64,000 bases of DNA from Manduca sexta (taxonomy: Eukaryota > Arthropoda > Insecta > Lepidoptera > Sphingidae). The notes below the pieces were generated by a model. It did no database searches and was not told the origin of the DNA. It saw nothing but the letters and a program-made list of their open reading frames with translations. The position numbers and the translations under genes were made by a program. Location of the stretch: contig NC_051134.1 of NCBI RefSeq assembly GCF_014839805.1, forward strand, positions 8,029,170-8,093,169, given 5' to 3'. This document shows positions 61,971 to 64,000 of this stretch, piece after piece (within the stretch, counting starts at the first letter, position 1; each line of letters opens with the position of its first letter).

Positions 61971-64000
61971 CTGCACACAACACCATTATATTATTAATAT
62001 TTACTATACCGACGTAATTGATATTGTTCGTTATTCTCTGTAGAACACATCATTTTCAGAATGGTTATGTTTTTCAATCATTTTATTCTTCCGTATAGTA
62101 CAACATGAAAGTTTTAAACGTTGTTATAGAGTTCACTGTCTTTGATAAGCGATGATGTATTTTACTGAGTGATGATATTTTGATTGGTTACTAAGTGGCG
62201 CCGTTCGAAACACGCATTACGAGTGCGAACGATGCCGTTAAACATTATCAGGTGATAAATACGCGACAATACGGCGTACAAACGAAAGACAATAAACGGT
62301 GGTCGTGTATGCATGGCGGCGGCGCGTCGGCCGGCCGGCGCGGGCCCCAATTGGAAATAAAACAATTATCCGTTGTAACACATTGTTGGCGATTAAAATT
62401 ATCGCGCGGACACCTTTACGGGCGCGCGTTCGTTTATAAAAACAAACGTGGCGGCAACAATTTAATTCGTTGCCGGTTATTTTGGTAATACGACCGGCTT
62501 TCCAGTGTAATATCGTTTTTAAAACCGACGGCTCGTTAATCAAATATAATAAAGAGAAGAACAACGGTACGTATTAATTAGTGCGGGCGCGCGTTATCCG
62601 CTCGGGACACTATTGAATTTTAGAAAATACTACCACGCACGCGGCACGCTCGCGTTACGTGGCTCTCTATTATTAAAGGATTAACCACAACCATGTAGAT
62701 TTAAACCTTCTATTTGCGCTTATTTATCTAACAATGTATGCAGCAGTGTCCGCGGTCAGCGAGTGCTGATGACTGGATGCCTCGCGGTTTATTATAATTA
62801 ATCCAGAATTGATAACGCTCGTCATACCTACGGCATAGTTATGGAATGCTGAATTTGTGTATTACGCTTCTAAACATATCACGTTAACTTGACTCATAAA
62901 ACCAATGTTATGCATTGTTAGTCGATGAGAGGGTATGGAATATACCTAGAAACTTAAGGGGTGGCCTCCACAAACATACAGCTAAAATTCGGCATAGCAT
63001 CTCGTTTCGGCGCCACCTTCTGTGTCACCCGGTAAAAGAGATTGGAAGTGGTTTCTCTATAGCCATTATTTTTAGATAATGCTGTACTTATATTCTTATA
63101 GTGACAGTATATTATTATGAGCTCTTTATTTGAAAGTTCCGGATTCATTTACTTGGCAATTTGTGTTAATTTTCTAATATTTATACCTAGGATTTGTTCC
63201 GTCAAAGAGTTGAAGTTACATGCGTCGTTAACAGTTAGCCCAATTAATTGTGAAAATGTAAATATATACGAACCCCACATTAGGGTATGAGGAGAACACT
63301 TTTAAAAATAGTCAGAGTAGTAAGAGTTTATTCAGACATAATATACATACAAAAGTCCACGATTTTATCCCCAAGAGCTAGATAGAGGTATAATTTATGC
63401 ACCCACAGATCTTCGAGCTTATATCCGTCTTGTATGTGGTGTGATATGACCGGGGGGAACCTATCATCTTATTGAGCATTTGTACTTGACCTAGAAAAAG
63501 TTCCGTTGCTTACATAAACATAGTTCACAATTAATGTAAAGCATTCATATCCTGTATATTATTAATAAAGTAGATAACTATACTTTATTAATCAAGTCAG
63601 TAAATAATGAGTTTCATATTAACTTAACTTTTTACAAACGAAATTGTCGCTACTGGTCGATAGATGGCAGCACTGAGTTTAGATAATAATTGTGATATCG
63701 CGCCAATACAATAATGGATGCCGATATAATATTAAATTTACGATGGGCGGCGTGTTAAATGAATTGGGGCAGGTTCGACTTCTACGTCGATAAAAATATT
63801 CTTTGCAAACGTATTCTAGATTTTGTGAAACAAAGTCCAATAGTTGTTGAGTCCGGACGTTAGGTGTATTTATTTATTTGAAAATATAATACAATGAGAA
63901 CACTTTCAAAGATTTAAAGTGAGCTTTACAAAATATTTACATTTTGAGGAAAGTTCTTGTTTAAAATATTTTGATTAAGAGTATAAAGGTAATAATAATA
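61971..64000. other. Probable zfh-1 intron or upstream region
   Basis: No further zfh-1 coding exon could be identified. Contains GC-rich stretches (62200-62440, 62580-62660) and one SINE-like relic. Confidence 0.4.
63350..63475 (+). mobile_element. Degenerate copy of the same SINE-like repeat
   Basis: ATTTTATCCCCAAGAGCTAG, GATAGAGGTATAA and GTGGTGTGATATGACCGGGGG match the order of 33598-33845 with many substitutions. Confidence 0.4.

Overview
The window is nuclear DNA from a lepidopteran insect (moth or butterfly). Five genes with GT-AG introns lie in AT-rich sequence. The repeats are of the kind common in Lepidoptera: non-autonomous Helitrons that begin TC, end CTAG or CTAA and sit between A and T; hAT, TTAA-type and other foldback MITEs; and SINE- or LINE-derived fragments. 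I see no prokaryotic, organellar or viral gene.

Layout. 1-22 kb: no gene, many decayed repeats, and a candidate promoter near 19.5 kb. 22.38-27.30 kb (+): GA-binding protein beta (ankyrin repeats), 10 coding exons, 536 aa. 28.49-31.92 kb (-): NKAP, 5 exons, 337 aa, tail to tail with GABPB. 33.19-34.42 kb (+): TMEM138, 4 exons, 159 aa, head to head with NKAP across about 1.27 kb. 38.55-52.16 kb (-): listerin (LTN1), 27 exons, 1727 aa, with the C-terminal RING intact. 52.2-58.9 kb: intergenic sequence with a large nested Helitron/MITE, plus the likely zfh-1 3'UTR. 58.94-61.97 kb (-): the last three coding exons of zfh-1 (ZEB family). Its first coding exon is not visible, so the gene is 5'-partial here; 62-64 kb is probably its intron or upstream DNA.

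I built each gene model by matching reading frames to the known protein family, then checking that every intron has GT/AG ends and that phases add up. The four complete genes each close to a whole number of codons (537, 338, 160 and 1728 including stop). The genes are housekeeping or developmental (ETS co-factor transcription, splicing/NF-kB co-regulation, cilium membrane, ribosome quality control, mesoderm/neural transcription) and do not form a pathway. I found no evidence for a new multi-gene system. The most interesting signals are small: a splice donor copied four times inside a CA microsatellite in GABPB, a decayed duplicate of the listerin RING exon beside a hAT MITE, a perfect 123-bp inverted-repeat MITE nested at TTAA inside a Helitron, and two Helitron copies about 99% alike 30 kb apart.
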